Under the pieces are notes generated by a model, which saw nothing but the letters and a program-made list of their open reading frames with translations, was not told where the DNA came from and did no database searches. From assembly GCA_005788145.1 (NCBI GenBank), contig SXYY01000055.1, forward strand, positions 1 to 9,370: a stretch of 9,370 nucleotides of DNA. Direction: 5' to 3'. Source of the stretch: Bacteroidota bacterium (GTDB taxonomy: Bacteria; Bacteroidota; Bacteroidia; NS11-12g; UBA955). The position numbers and the translations under genes were made by a program. Shown here one piece after another: positions 1-6,836 of the stretch (position 1 is the first letter of the stretch; the number at the start of each line of letters is the position of its first letter).

Positions 1-39
1 ATAACCCGAAGGTCACAGGTTCGAGTCCTGTTCCCGCTC
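1..39 (+). tRNA. tRNA-Met(CAT), 3' half only, probably the initiator tRNA
   Basis: The window opens inside the anticodon loop. Bases 1-4 (ATAA) fit the last two anticodon bases of CAT plus the two loop bases after it. Then come the 3' anticodon stem CCCGA (5-9), a five-base variable loop (10-14), a perfect five-pair T arm ACAGG/CCTGT around TTCGAGT (15-31), the 3' acceptor strand TCCCGCT (32-38) and a single base, C39. The CCC at the top of the 3' anticodon stem matches the three consecutive G:C pairs typical of initiator tRNAs, so I favour tRNA-fMet over elongator Met. CCA is not encoded. The first anticodon base lies outside the window, so the identity rests on similarity of the visible half. 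Confidence 0.8.
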
Positions 40-48
40 CGAAGAGAG

Positions 49-76
49 AAAAGTCGTCAGTAGTGGCGACTTTTTT
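49..76 (+). terminator. Intrinsic terminator after the initiator tRNA
   Basis: A stem of about ten pairs (49-58 with 65-74, one G:T wobble, six-base loop) begins with four A and runs into six T (71-76). It sits ten bases after the tRNA end and should stop tRNA transcription. The opposite strand also ends the stem in TTTT, so it may also stop leftward transcripts from the convergent alpha/beta hydrolase gene. Confidence 0.8.
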
Positions 77-124
77 GTTTTGCGAGTTTATTAATCACAT
101 AATTTAGTGCAAAAACGATCAATT

Positions 125-141
125 AAGCTCAGTCTGAGCTT
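125..141 (-). terminator. Possible weak hairpin at the end of the alpha/beta hydrolase gene
   Basis: An inverted repeat AAGCTCA/TGAGCTT with a three-base loop overlaps the hydrolase stop codon (TGA at 131-129). Read on the minus strand, a run of five T follows only about ten bases later, so it is a poor intrinsic terminator. It could instead protect the 3' end of the mRNA, with real termination at the hairpin at 49-76. Confidence 0.3.
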
Positions 142-1262
142 TGTAAATCGTCGAAGTAATCCAACGACTTAAGGCCAGCCTCATTCCAGAACGAATAATT
201 GTGTCCGGCGCCTTTCAAGAACAACGTGCGGATAAAACCTACGTCGGTGTGTTCTTTTTGAAAAGTCGATGCCCGTTTCTGAAAATTAACGGATGACTCC
301 ATCGCTTTGAATAACGATTCTGTCTGTTGCCAAGGAACTACTTTGTCATCGGTTCCGTGGGCCAAAAATAGGGGAACCTTTAAAGCATATATCCGCATTT
401 CAATATTGTTCTTCCCTTTCCATCGCCATGGCACTTCATCAAATTTTCCCAAACAATTGATCATCAGGTTGTCGTTCTTCATCAACAACGGATTGTAATC
501 ACCACTCAAACCAGCACATCCCTGGAATGCCTCAGGATGCTCCAATGCCAGTAGCAAAGCGCCTCTTGCACCCGTCGATAACCCCATCACAAATGTGGGT
601 ACTGGCAATTTCAATGATCTGTAATAAACGTGACCATCGAACGTCCCTACCGAATCTTCCGGTATGCCTCGGTCAGTAAAATAACCCCTCTTTTGAAGTG
701 GCTTTAGCACAGAATCCCACAACCACGTCCGCGTGGGATGCAACCGGTAATCAGCGCGCATCTGCGGGTACAAACTATCCATGTAAACGCTCTTACCCAT
801 TTCCACCAACATCACATCGTAGCCTCGATTTCTGGCCTCATCGCAAACCCGCGTTCGTGTGCACCACTGCGTATCGGCAAAATTCCAACCCGGCAACAGC
901 AGCAACATTTTTCGACGAGTCGATGTATTCGCAAATCGAGCAACGCGGATTTCAACACGGATTGATTTTCCATTGCACTGAACAAAATACACGGTATCGC
1001 CAGCAAAACCATGCACCAACGATGAATCTGCAATGGCAGACTGGGCTGAAACGTTGGATCCTAAATTTCTCGGAAATGAAAATACACCCGGTTGATCAGT
1101 CTCTACAAATAGCGTGAATGCCAACAGCGTAATCGCCACGATGCCAATGCCAACAATGATCCGCGTACGACCTAAAAAAGAAACGCCTCCTCCAACCACT
1201 GCAACTATGTGCCGTAAAAAGTTCCCAATTCGTTGATATTTAACCATCCAAGCCATTGGCAT
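129..1262 (-). CDS. Membrane-anchored alpha/beta hydrolase (esterase/peptidase-like)
   Basis: This is a predicted 377-residue serine hydrolase of the alpha/beta fold, anchored by one N-terminal membrane helix (about residues 35-53) with the catalytic domain probably in the periplasm. Visible features are a strand followed by PGWN (124-127) in the oxyanion-loop position, the nucleophile elbow GLSTG with Ser229, an acidic residue in HGTDDKVVP (about Asp305) and the late His354 in GAGHNYSFW. Together these make a complete triad. The substrate cannot be read from the sequence. The gene lies just downstream of era on the same strand and is probably co-transcribed with it. I chose ATG at 1262, 11 bases after the era stop. 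An in-frame ATG at 1325 would add 21 residues and overlap era by 52 bases, and ATGs at 1256 and 1247 are also possible. The fold is secure; the start and the family within the fold are not. Confidence 0.85.
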   Translation of the reverse strand: MPMAWMVKYQRIGNFLRHIVAVVGGGVSFLGRTRIIVGIGIVAITLLAFTLFVETDQPGVFSFPRNLGSNVSAQSAIADSSLVHGFAGDTVYFVQCNGKSIRVEIRVARFANTSTRRKMLLLLPGWNFADTQWCTRTRVCDEARNRGYDVMLVEMGKSVYMDSLYPQMRADYRLHPTRTWLWDSVLKPLQKRGYFTDRGIPEDSVGTFDGHVYYRSLKLPVPTFVMGLSTGARGALLLALEHPEAFQGCAGLSGDYNPLLMKNDNLMINCLGKFDEVPWRWKGKNNIEMRIYALKVPLFLAHGTDDKVVPWQQTESLFKAMESSVNFQKRASTFQKEHTDVGFIRTLFLKGAGHNYSFWNEAGLKSLDYFDDLQSSD

Positions 1263-1273
1263 GCTAACCAAAA

Positions 1274-2167
1274 TTACTCCGATTCGTATCCAAATTGATC
1301 CAACATCTTCTTGTTGTTTCGCCAATCTTCTCGCACTTTCACAAACAATTCCATATACACCTGCTTCTGGAAAAATTGCTCCAATTCTTTTCTTGATTCG
1401 ATGCCCAATCGCTTGATACTTTGGCCTTGTTTACCAATGATGATCGGCTTCTGTGAGGGCCTTTCCACGATGATTTCACAACTCAATCGCAATATTTTGG
1501 GCTCCTCTTTGAACAACAAGGTTACAACCTCTACAGAATAGGGCACCTCTTCTTCATACAGTTTCAGAACATTGTTTCGGATGATCTCATTCACAAAAAA
1601 CCGCTCCGTTTTATCGGTCAGTTGATCTTCCGGAAAATACGCGGGATGCTCAGGCAAAAAACCAACAAGATAGCTCTCCAGCACATCAATTTGAAACTTC
1701 TCCTGCGCAGAAATGGCCAAATATACATCTGCATCAAACGTCTTCTTTAACCACACCAATTTCTCTTCCAACTTCTGCTGCTGAACCTTGTCAATCTTGT
1801 TTAACACCACAATTTTCTTTGCCTTGGAACGATCAAAACGCTCGTGCACCTCCTCGGAAAAGTCCTTGCCATTGATGTCGATCAGTAAAATCAAAACATC
1901 ACTATCGTCAACGCTCTCTTTCACAAGCTTCATCATCCGCTCGTGCATGCCGTAGCTCGTTTTGCGCAAAATTCCGGGGGTGTCCGAAAATACAATCTGA
2001 TGTCCCTCCCCGTTTTTGATGCCAAAAATCCTATGTCGTGTCGTTTGCGCCTTCGAATTCACGATGGCCAACTTCTCCCCCAACAACGCGTTATACAAGG
2101 TACTTTTACCTGCATTGGGCATCCCGATGATGCTTACAAATCCCGATTTAAATGGTGTTTCACTCAC
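1274..2167 (-). CDS. era: GTPase Era, 30S ribosomal subunit assembly factor
   Basis: Era binds the 3' end of 16S rRNA during small-subunit maturation and couples this to GTP hydrolysis. The 297-residue product has the usual family length and every landmark: P-loop GMPNAGKST (15-23), switch I TT (42-43), DTPG (62-65), NKID (123-126), SAQ (153-155), and a C-terminal KH RNA-binding domain with the loop GKQGQSIKRLG (245-255) followed by LFVKVREDW (274-282). The start codon is GTG at 2167. No in-frame ATG lies between it and an upstream in-frame TAA at 2194-2192, and residue 10 begins the conserved GTPase core, so GTG is well supported. A TAnnTTTG box ends five bases before the start. The gene is divergent from the GH16 gene, and the alpha/beta hydrolase follows it. 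Nothing in the protein looks degraded. Confidence 0.98.
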   Translation of the reverse strand: MSETPFKSGFVSIIGMPNAGKSTLYNALLGEKLAIVNSKAQTTRHRIFGIKNGEGHQIVFSDTPGILRKTSYGMHERMMKLVKESVDDSDVLILLIDINGKDFSEEVHERFDRSKAKKIVVLNKIDKVQQQKLEEKLVWLKKTFDADVYLAISAQEKFQIDVLESYLVGFLPEHPAYFPEDQLTDKTERFFVNEIIRNNVLKLYEEEVPYSVEVVTLLFKEEPKILRLSCEIIVERPSQKPIIIGKQGQSIKRLGIESRKELEQFFQKQVYMELFVKVREDWRNNKKMLDQFGYESE

Positions 2168-2172
2168 TACTT

Positions 2173-2180
2173 CAAACCTA
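2173..2180 (-). promoter_or_regulatory. Bacteroidota -7 box of era (TAGGTTTG)
   Basis: On the minus strand TAGGTTTG matches the Bacteroidota consensus TAnnTTTG and ends five bases before the GTG start of era. With the usual spacing, transcription would start at or within about two bases of the start codon. I see no convincing -33 TTTG partner. It lies 12 bases from an outward-facing box on the other strand. Confidence 0.55.
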
Positions 2181-2192
2181 CTATGAAAATCT

Positions 2193-2200
2193 TAACTTTG
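2193..2200 (+). promoter_or_regulatory. Candidate -7 box of the GH16 gene (TAACTTTG)
   Basis: TAACTTTG fits TAnnTTTG and lies in the short divergent region between era and the GH16 gene. It would give a leader of about 45 bases for the ATG at 2249, or an almost leaderless message for the in-frame ATG at 2204. If it is the real promoter, the ATG at 2183 is excluded. No -33 box is obvious, so the call is tentative. Confidence 0.4.
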
Positions 2201-2248
2201 TTTATGCCGTTTTCTGCCAATCGCACAGCCCCTTTTACCACATTCAAA

Positions 2249-3403
2249 ATGCGATTTTTGCTCTGTTTCGCCCTAATTTTTGGGAACGTACGTGGGGTCA
2301 CATTTGCGCGGTGTTCTTCGGTCCCAACATCGCCCCAAATCGATAGTACACGCGATGGGTTCGGTCGAGCCAAAGTGGGCATGTACTTCAAGAAAAACTG
2401 GGATTTTCGCAATGCCATCATCGGCCTAAACGCCAGATGGTCTGCCAAAAATAGCCAAACACTCATCTTGCCGAAAAAGATTCGTCACTACAAACCCGTT
2501 TTCGAAGATTCCTTCAATGTTTGGAATGCGGATATTTGGTCGAAAGGACAGCCATGGGGCCGGTTTCACCCCGACAACGTTCACCAATTCTATGGTGACC
2601 CCCAAGTATTCGTCGGCAACGGTTGCCTTCATCTCCTCAATGAACCAATCCCCACACCGGTGGTCCTTGAAAGCCAACCACTAAACGAACAAGAACGGAT
2701 GAAGCGCGCACAAATTGAAACGAATGCCATCCTCCCCAATTTGGTAAAAACTGGCTGGGTAGACGCCCAAGGTCGGATTGTAGCATCTTCCCAATCCAAC
2801 ATCGATGAGGCCAGTGCCATTGCCAGCCAAACCCAATCACAAAACAGCGAATTCAAACCTGCCATTTTGATTCCTTACAGCATCGGATTGGCCAATACAT
2901 TCCATTCCAAGAATTTCACCTACGGTTTCTTTGCCATCCGCAGTAAAAATCCTTCCGGACCTGCAACGTGGCCAGCATGGTGGCTGACGGGAAGAAACAA
3001 CTGGCCACCGGAGATCGATATTTTTGAGATGTATGGCGGCGCAACAGGCAAACAAGTTCACACCCAAACCATGACCATCCATACGGGAAAGGTGGAAACC
3101 CACACCAAGCAAATGATGATGAAAAAGTTCAGACTAAGCGAAGATACCGATACCGCGTTTCATGTTTACGCCTGTTTGTGGACACCCAAGCGCATTGAAT
3201 TCTACACCGATAACGTGCGGGTTAAATCGGTTAAACTGAACAAGTGGATGCGCCAATATTACCGCGAACCGATGTATTTGATTCTCAACAACGCGTTGGA
3301 AAACAAGTACCTACCCAATTTGGTTGAATCCGGCAACCACACATCAGATTTTCAAGTAGATTGGGTTCAGGTTTATCAGGCGATTCCCCAAAGCACTCCC
3401 TAA
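2249..3403 (+). CDS. Secreted family 16 glycoside hydrolase (GH16)
   Basis: This is a predicted beta-glycan-cleaving enzyme of clan GH-B. The decisive motif is EIDIFE at residues 255-260 of a 384-residue product, within the GH16 signature: tryptophan-rich WPAWWLTG just before, then the ExDxxE set in which the first Glu is the nucleophile and the last the acid/base. The N-terminus from ATG 2249 has a signal-peptide shape (MR, then a hydrophobic stretch). The C-terminal end FQVDWVQVYQ is the usual closing strand of GH16 domains. About 60 polar residues (roughly 139-200) sit between an early beta strand and the segment YSIGLANTFHSKNFTYG, longer than usual there. No T9SS domain, carbohydrate-binding module or good lipobox is visible. 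The specificity (laminarin, agar, carrageenan and so on) cannot be read. In-frame ATGs at 2204 and 2183 are alternative starts; still earlier ones would run antisense through era. Confidence 0.9.
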   Translation: MRFLLCFALIFGNVRGVTFARCSSVPTSPQIDSTRDGFGRAKVGMYFKKNWDFRNAIIGLNARWSAKNSQTLILPKKIRHYKPVFEDSFNVWNADIWSKGQPWGRFHPDNVHQFYGDPQVFVGNGCLHLLNEPIPTPVVLESQPLNEQERMKRAQIETNAILPNLVKTGWVDAQGRIVASSQSNIDEASAIASQTQSQNSEFKPAILIPYSIGLANTFHSKNFTYGFFAIRSKNPSGPATWPAWWLTGRNNWPPEIDIFEMYGGATGKQVHTQTMTIHTGKVETHTKQMMMKKFRLSEDTDTAFHVYACLWTPKRIEFYTDNVRVKSVKLNKWMRQYYREPMYLILNNALENKYLPNLVESGNHTSDFQVDWVQVYQAIPQSTP

Positions 3404-3451
3404 TTTCATGAAGATTTCACGGGCTGCTAACCGCCAATCGCCGTCAAATCA

Positions 3452-3459
3452 TACCTTTG
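3452..3459 (+). promoter_or_regulatory. Bacteroidota -7 box of rmlA (TACCTTTG)
   Basis: TACCTTTG matches TAnnTTTG exactly and ends four bases before the rmlA ATG. The predicted transcription start falls on or next to the start codon, which leaves no room for a ribosome binding site. It also implies that rmlA is transcribed separately from the GH16 gene 60 bases upstream. The rest of that gap (3404-3451) shows nothing else. Confidence 0.65.
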
Positions 3460-3463
3460 TGAT

Positions 3464-4333
3464 ATGAAAGGGATTATTCTTGCCGGCGGATCTGGTACCC
3501 GACTGCACCCACTTACCCTGGCCATGAGCAAGCAGTTGATGCCAGTGTATGACAAACCCATGATTTATTATCCGTTATCGGTTCTGATGATGGCGGGCAT
3601 CAACGAAATACTCATTATCAGTACACCTCACGACCTCCCACATTTTGAAAAATTGTTGGGCGATGGCAGTCAGATTGGATGCAAATTCGAATACTGTGTT
3701 CAACCTTCACCCGATGGACTGGCCCAAGCTTTCATTTTGGGCAAAGATTTCATTGGCGATGATTCGGTTGCCTTGATTTTGGGCGATAACATTTTCTTTG
3801 GCTCAACATTCCAAGACACGCTCAATAGCAGTGTTAATCCAAAAGGTGGCATCGTGTTCGCTTACCACGTGAGCGATCATGAACGATACGGCGTGGTTGA
3901 ATTCGATGAACAGTTAAATGCCATCAGCATAGAAGAAAAACCCCTTGAACCCAGGAGCAATTACGCCGTTCCGGGTCTGTACTTCTACGACAACCAAGTT
4001 GTGGAAATTGCTTGTAACCTCAAACCATCGCCCCGGGGCGAACTCGAAATTACCGATGTTAACCGCATCTACTTGGAAAAGAATGCATTGCAGGTAAGAA
4101 TCATCGAGCGCGGAACCGCATGGTTGGATACGGGGACATTTACATCGCTGATGCAAGCCGGACAATACGTTCAAGTGATTGAAGACCGCCAAGGCCTAAA
4201 AATTGGCTGTATCGAAGAAATCGCTTGGCGTCAAGGCTTCATTACATCCGACCAATTATTGGCCATCGCACAACCATTGAAAAAGAGTGGTTACGGGGTG
4301 TACTTAGAGAAAATGGTGACGCAAAAGTTGTAA
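3464..4333 (+). CDS. rmlA: Glucose-1-phosphate thymidylyltransferase (RmlA/RfbA)
   Basis: RmlA converts dTTP and glucose-1-phosphate to dTDP-glucose and pyrophosphate, the first step towards dTDP-L-rhamnose and other deoxysugars for surface polysaccharides; it acts in the cytoplasm. The 289-residue product has the normal length. It carries the nucleotide-binding signature LAGGSGTRLHPLT (6-18) with the lysine of SKQLMPVYDKPM (22-33), the metal-binding LGDN (106-109), EEKP (157-160), GELEITD (192-198) and WLDTGT (220-225). ATG 3464 puts the signature at the very N-terminus, as in known homologues. It follows the GH16 gene by 60 bases but appears to have its own promoter, and it converges with tyrS. 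The partner genes rmlB, rmlC and rmlD are not in the window, which is slightly unusual for this enzyme. Confidence 0.97.
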   Translation: MKGIILAGGSGTRLHPLTLAMSKQLMPVYDKPMIYYPLSVLMMAGINEILIISTPHDLPHFEKLLGDGSQIGCKFEYCVQPSPDGLAQAFILGKDFIGDDSVALILGDNIFFGSTFQDTLNSSVNPKGGIVFAYHVSDHERYGVVEFDEQLNAISIEEKPLEPRSNYAVPGLYFYDNQVVEIACNLKPSPRGELEITDVNRIYLEKNALQVRIIERGTAWLDTGTFTSLMQAGQYVQVIEDRQGLKIGCIEEIAWRQGFITSDQLLAIAQPLKKSGYGVYLEKMVTQKL

Positions 4334-4360
4334 CCGGTTTGGCTTCAACGCGATTCCCTA

Positions 4361-5659
4361 TCAGACCGCCTCGATCAAGAAGTATTGCTTTTTGCCTTTC
4401 TGGGCGATGAGGTAGCGGTTGTGCATCAACATATCCGTATTTACCACGCCGTCTACATCGGTATATTTGTCTTTGTTAAAGGCGAATCCGTTGGCTTGGA
4501 GCATTTTACGCGCTTCAGACTTTGAAGGGAAAATCTGGGTATGTGTAGCCAATAAATCCATGACATGAATGCCGTTGTGCAAAGACTCACGGGAAACTTC
4601 AAATCGTTCCATTCCTTCAGACGCGGCTGCCAAGGTGGCTTCATCCAACGCTTTCAAATCTTCTGCTGATCCATTGCCAAAGAAAATTTGTGTGGCTTTG
4701 AGTGCCATTGCCAGATCTGCCTCTGAATGCACGCGAACCGTCATTTCTGCGGCCAACGCTTTCTGCAAAGCGCGCATATGTTCCTGTCCGGTATGATTTG
4801 CGATAAGCTGCTCGATTTCTGCTTTGCCTTTCAATGAATAAATCTTAATGAATCGAACGGCGTCTTCATCGGCCACATTCAACCAAAATTGGTAAAATTT
4901 ATAGGGGGATGTTTTGGCTGGGTCCAACCAAACGTTGCCACCTTCCGATTTCCCAAATTTGGTCCCATCCGATTTGGTTATTAAAGGCGCAGTTAATGCA
5001 AACCCCTCGCCACCCGCCATTCTGCGGATTAGTTCAGTACCTGTAGTGATGTTACCCCACTGATCGCTGCCACCCATCTGGAGTTTGCAACCTTCATGCT
5101 TGTACAAATGCATAAAGTCGTAGCCCTGAACCAATTGGTAAGAGAATTCTGTGAATGAAATTCCCCCTGCCTCCAAGCGATTGCGAACACTGTCTTTGCC
5201 CATCATGTAACTCACCGTAATGTGTTTGCCCACGTCGCGGATAAAATCCAAGAACGAACAGTTTTTAAACCAATCATGGTTGTTGACCATTTTGGCTTGG
5301 TTTCCAGTATCGCCAAAGTCAATGAACTTTTGTAACTGCTTTTTTTGGCAAGCAATGTTGTGTTCGATTGTCGCGATATCCAACAATTTGCGCTCGTCGC
5401 TCTTTCCACTTGGGTCTCCAACCATCCCGGTGGCACCCCCAACCAAGGCGATTGGTTTGTGTCCCGCCCGCTGAAAATGAACCAACTGCATAATGGGAAC
5501 CAGGTTTCCAATGTGCAAGGAATCGGCGGTAGGGTCGAATCCCACATACCCCGTTACTTGCTCTGTGTTGAGCATTTCATGGGTTCCGGGCATGGCATCG
5601 TGGAGCAAACCCCTCCAACGAAGTTCTTCTACAAAATCAAAATGGGGTTGAAACGACAT
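4361..5659 (-). CDS. tyrS: Tyrosine--tRNA ligase (TyrRS)
   Basis: TyrRS is the cytoplasmic class I aminoacyl-tRNA synthetase that charges tRNA-Tyr. The 432-residue product is full length for the bacterial enzyme. Visible in order are the Rossmann-fold start with YVGFDPTADSLHIGN (38-52), which contains the HIGH-type motif HIGN; GGATGMVGDPSGK (74-86); YQLVQGYDF (174-182) and GGSDQWGNI (196-204) of the tyrosine pocket; KFGKS (234-238), the KMSKS-loop equivalent; and a C-terminal S4-like RNA-binding domain (about 365-432). ATG 5659 is preceded, after five bases, by a TAnnTTTG box. Its stop lies 27 bases from that of the convergent rmlA, and I see no good hairpin terminator between them. The gene follows the small membrane-protein gene by 21 bases, so read-through from upstream is possible as well. 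Confidence 0.98.
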   Translation of the reverse strand: MSFQPHFDFVEELRWRGLLHDAMPGTHEMLNTEQVTGYVGFDPTADSLHIGNLVPIMQLVHFQRAGHKPIALVGGATGMVGDPSGKSDERKLLDIATIEHNIACQKKQLQKFIDFGDTGNQAKMVNNHDWFKNCSFLDFIRDVGKHITVSYMMGKDSVRNRLEAGGISFTEFSYQLVQGYDFMHLYKHEGCKLQMGGSDQWGNITTGTELIRRMAGGEGFALTAPLITKSDGTKFGKSEGGNVWLDPAKTSPYKFYQFWLNVADEDAVRFIKIYSLKGKAEIEQLIANHTGQEHMRALQKALAAEMTVRVHSEADLAMALKATQIFFGNGSAEDLKALDEATLAAASEGMERFEVSRESLHNGIHVMDLLATHTQIFPSKSEARKMLQANGFAFNKDKYTDVDGVVNTDMLMHNRYLIAQKGKKQYFLIEAV

Positions 5660-5664
5660 ACCTG

Positions 5665-5672
5665 CAAAGGTA
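5665..5672 (-). promoter_or_regulatory. Bacteroidota -7 box of tyrS (TACCTTTG)
   Basis: On the minus strand TACCTTTG matches TAnnTTTG exactly and ends five bases before the tyrS ATG, so the predicted mRNA is nearly leaderless. It sits inside the 21-base gap after the preceding gene, giving tyrS its own promoter within a same-strand series. No -33 box is evident. Confidence 0.65.
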
Positions 5673-5680
5673 AAGGAAAA

Positions 5681-6103
5681 TTATTCCTCTCGTTTGGCGA
5701 TGGCGTCGGAGATGTATTGCTTCAAGGCCTCAGTATCTTCATCCTCCATGCTGCTGGTGGCCAAAGAAACCACCTGGGCAGTTTCTTTCAACATAAAGTT
5801 AATTTCATACAGGAGGTAATCGATTCGCTGTAAGTACTTCCAGGGGATTGACTTAAACTGAGAGAAAAAGTGAATGCGGAATGAAATGCCAATCTCATCG
5901 GCTTGAATGAAATAGGTTCCTGTTCTCTTTTTATAGAGCCAATAAACAGCAGGTACAGACAAACCAAGCCATATAAAACCGCCCATCATGCCCCAAATTC
6001 CAAAGTGAAAAGCCCATCCAACAAAACAAACCACACCCAATACAATGATGGCAGGCAATTCTGCTTTCTGCTTGGGAATTTCAACGTAAAACTTTGTCAT
6101 CAT
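5681..6103 (-). CDS. Small membrane protein, two helices plus a PH-like cytoplasmic domain
   Basis: This 140-residue protein is of unknown function. After a short polar N-terminus, two adjacent hydrophobic segments lie at about residues 17-34 and 38-57 and end in a basic YKKR. A soluble C-terminal part of about 75 residues follows, with alternating strand-like segments (TGTYFIQADEIGISFR, then SIPWKYLQRI) and a final acidic helix. That arrangement resembles bacterial PH-domain membrane proteins, an inference from pattern only. The start is ATG at 6103, overlapping the TGA of the upstream T9SS-cargo gene in the form ATGATGA..., or the immediately following ATG at 6100. Either way translation is probably coupled. 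A longer in-frame version starting at 6205 would read through that gene in another frame and is unlikely. Confidence 0.8.
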   Translation of the reverse strand: MMTKFYVEIPKQKAELPAIIVLGVVCFVGWAFHFGIWGMMGGFIWLGLSVPAVYWLYKKRTGTYFIQADEIGISFRIHFFSQFKSIPWKYLQRIDYLLYEINFMLKETAQVVSLATSSMEDEDTEALKQYISDAIAKREE

Positions 6104-6795
6104 TCTTTGATCCAAATGCGGTTGATTCCTCCTACAAACACGGTGTAAACACCAGAGGGCAACCCTTGGGTTTGCGCCATCCATAGACCATTCTGCAATT
6201 CCCAATTCATGGGAATAACTGAACTTGTCATGGAGATGATCTGGGGCTGACGGCCACTATGGTGTGCCACATGCAAAATATCCTTGGTAGGATTGGGGAA
6301 GACCGATAATTGGTTGTTTTCATGAATGGTGGCGACTCCGCTTGTACCGGTAATCAAAATGCTGAAATTCTTGATGGTGTCGGGTTGTGCAACGGGGAAA
6401 AACCCATTCAGTTTGGCATAAGCTGTTACAGCGAATTTCAACGGAAACAATCCCGCTTGGGTGGGGGTTCCATTGAGTTTGATACAACGAACTGCTGAAG
6501 GCAAATAGATACAGCGCGGCTCATAACAAACATATCCCATCCCAGTTGGCAAACCGATTACTTTGGTCAATTTTAAGGAATCAATGGTCACCTTTTGTTT
6601 ACTACCCCCTACGATGGCTGAAGTGTCTTTGAACGACAAAATCATCACTGTTTGATTGTAGGGCGTTCCCACTGCACCATCGGCCAATTGGCTTGGATAA
6701 AAGCCAGGAACTTTGATGGTTGTATCGGGTGTACACAATTGGGCGTTCGCCATTAACGTGGCGGAAAAGAAAAGAGCAAAGAACAATTTTTTCAT
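6100..6795 (-). CDS. Small secreted protein with T9SS type A C-terminal sorting domain
   Basis: This is a predicted 231-residue secreted or surface-attached protein exported by Sec and then by the type IX secretion system. It has a classic signal peptide (MKKLFFALFFSATLMANAQ, cleavage near residue 19). The middle region (about 30-150) looks like a single immunoglobulin-like beta domain, with GTPYNQTV, GLPTGM and LNGTPTQAGLFPLKFAV in the style of bacterial putative-Ig repeats. A C-terminal sorting domain (about 162-231) opens with LSVFPNPTKDILHV and closes with LPSGVYTVFV...RIWIKE. Cysteines at 90, 95 and 104 lie close together, so a disulfide is possible. No catalytic motif is visible, so its role is unknown; cargo of this size is often adhesive or structural. 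Its TGA overlaps the start of the next gene, suggesting the two are made together. Confidence 0.9.
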   Translation of the reverse strand: MKKLFFALFFSATLMANAQLCTPDTTIKVPGFYPSQLADGAVGTPYNQTVMILSFKDTSAIVGGSKQKVTIDSLKLTKVIGLPTGMGYVCYEPRCIYLPSAVRCIKLNGTPTQAGLFPLKFAVTAYAKLNGFFPVAQPDTIKNFSILITGTSGVATIHENNQLSVFPNPTKDILHVAHHSGRQPQIISMTSSVIPMNWELQNGLWMAQTQGLPSGVYTVFVGGINRIWIKE

Positions 6796-6811
6796 GAAAT
6801 TAGAATTGAGT

Positions 6812-6819
6812 CAAAGATA
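6812..6819 (-). promoter_or_regulatory. Bacteroidota -7 box of the T9SS cargo gene (TATCTTTG)
   Basis: On the minus strand TATCTTTG fits TAnnTTTG in the 41-base gap between the GT87 gene and the cargo gene. It ends 16 bases before the ATG, leaving a short leader. A TTGAC sequence lies 14 bases further upstream, closer than the usual -33 spacing, so I do not count it as support. Confidence 0.55.
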
Positions 6820-6836
6820 ATACGAAACTCTGTCAA

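Noticed and set aside
698..1117. Plus-strand open frame of 139 codons opposite the alpha/beta hydrolase
   Set aside because: It is antisense to a gene with a complete catalytic triad, shows no domain-like pattern and has no promoter box.
1943..2182. Extension of the GH16 frame to ATG 1943
   Set aside because: It would run antisense through the N-terminal GTPase domain of era, and the extra residues look like a reverse-frame artefact.
2167..2466. Minus-strand open frame of 99 codons just upstream of era
   Set aside because: It lies opposite the N-terminus of the GH16 gene, has no recognisable domain, and its coding signal is better explained by the plus strand.
4334..4360. Possible shared terminator between convergent rmlA and tyrS
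   Set aside because: Only a short loopless AACCGGTT palindrome is present at 4332-4339, with no adjacent run of T on either strand.
5345..5833. Plus-strand open frame of 162 codons opposite tyrS and the membrane-protein gene
   Set aside because: It spans the antisense of two real genes and their intergenic promoter, with no recognisable domain.
6104..6205. Extension of the small membrane protein to a start at 6205
   Set aside because: The added segment overlaps the T9SS sorting domain in another frame, whereas the ATGATGA overlap gives a natural start at 6103 or 6100.
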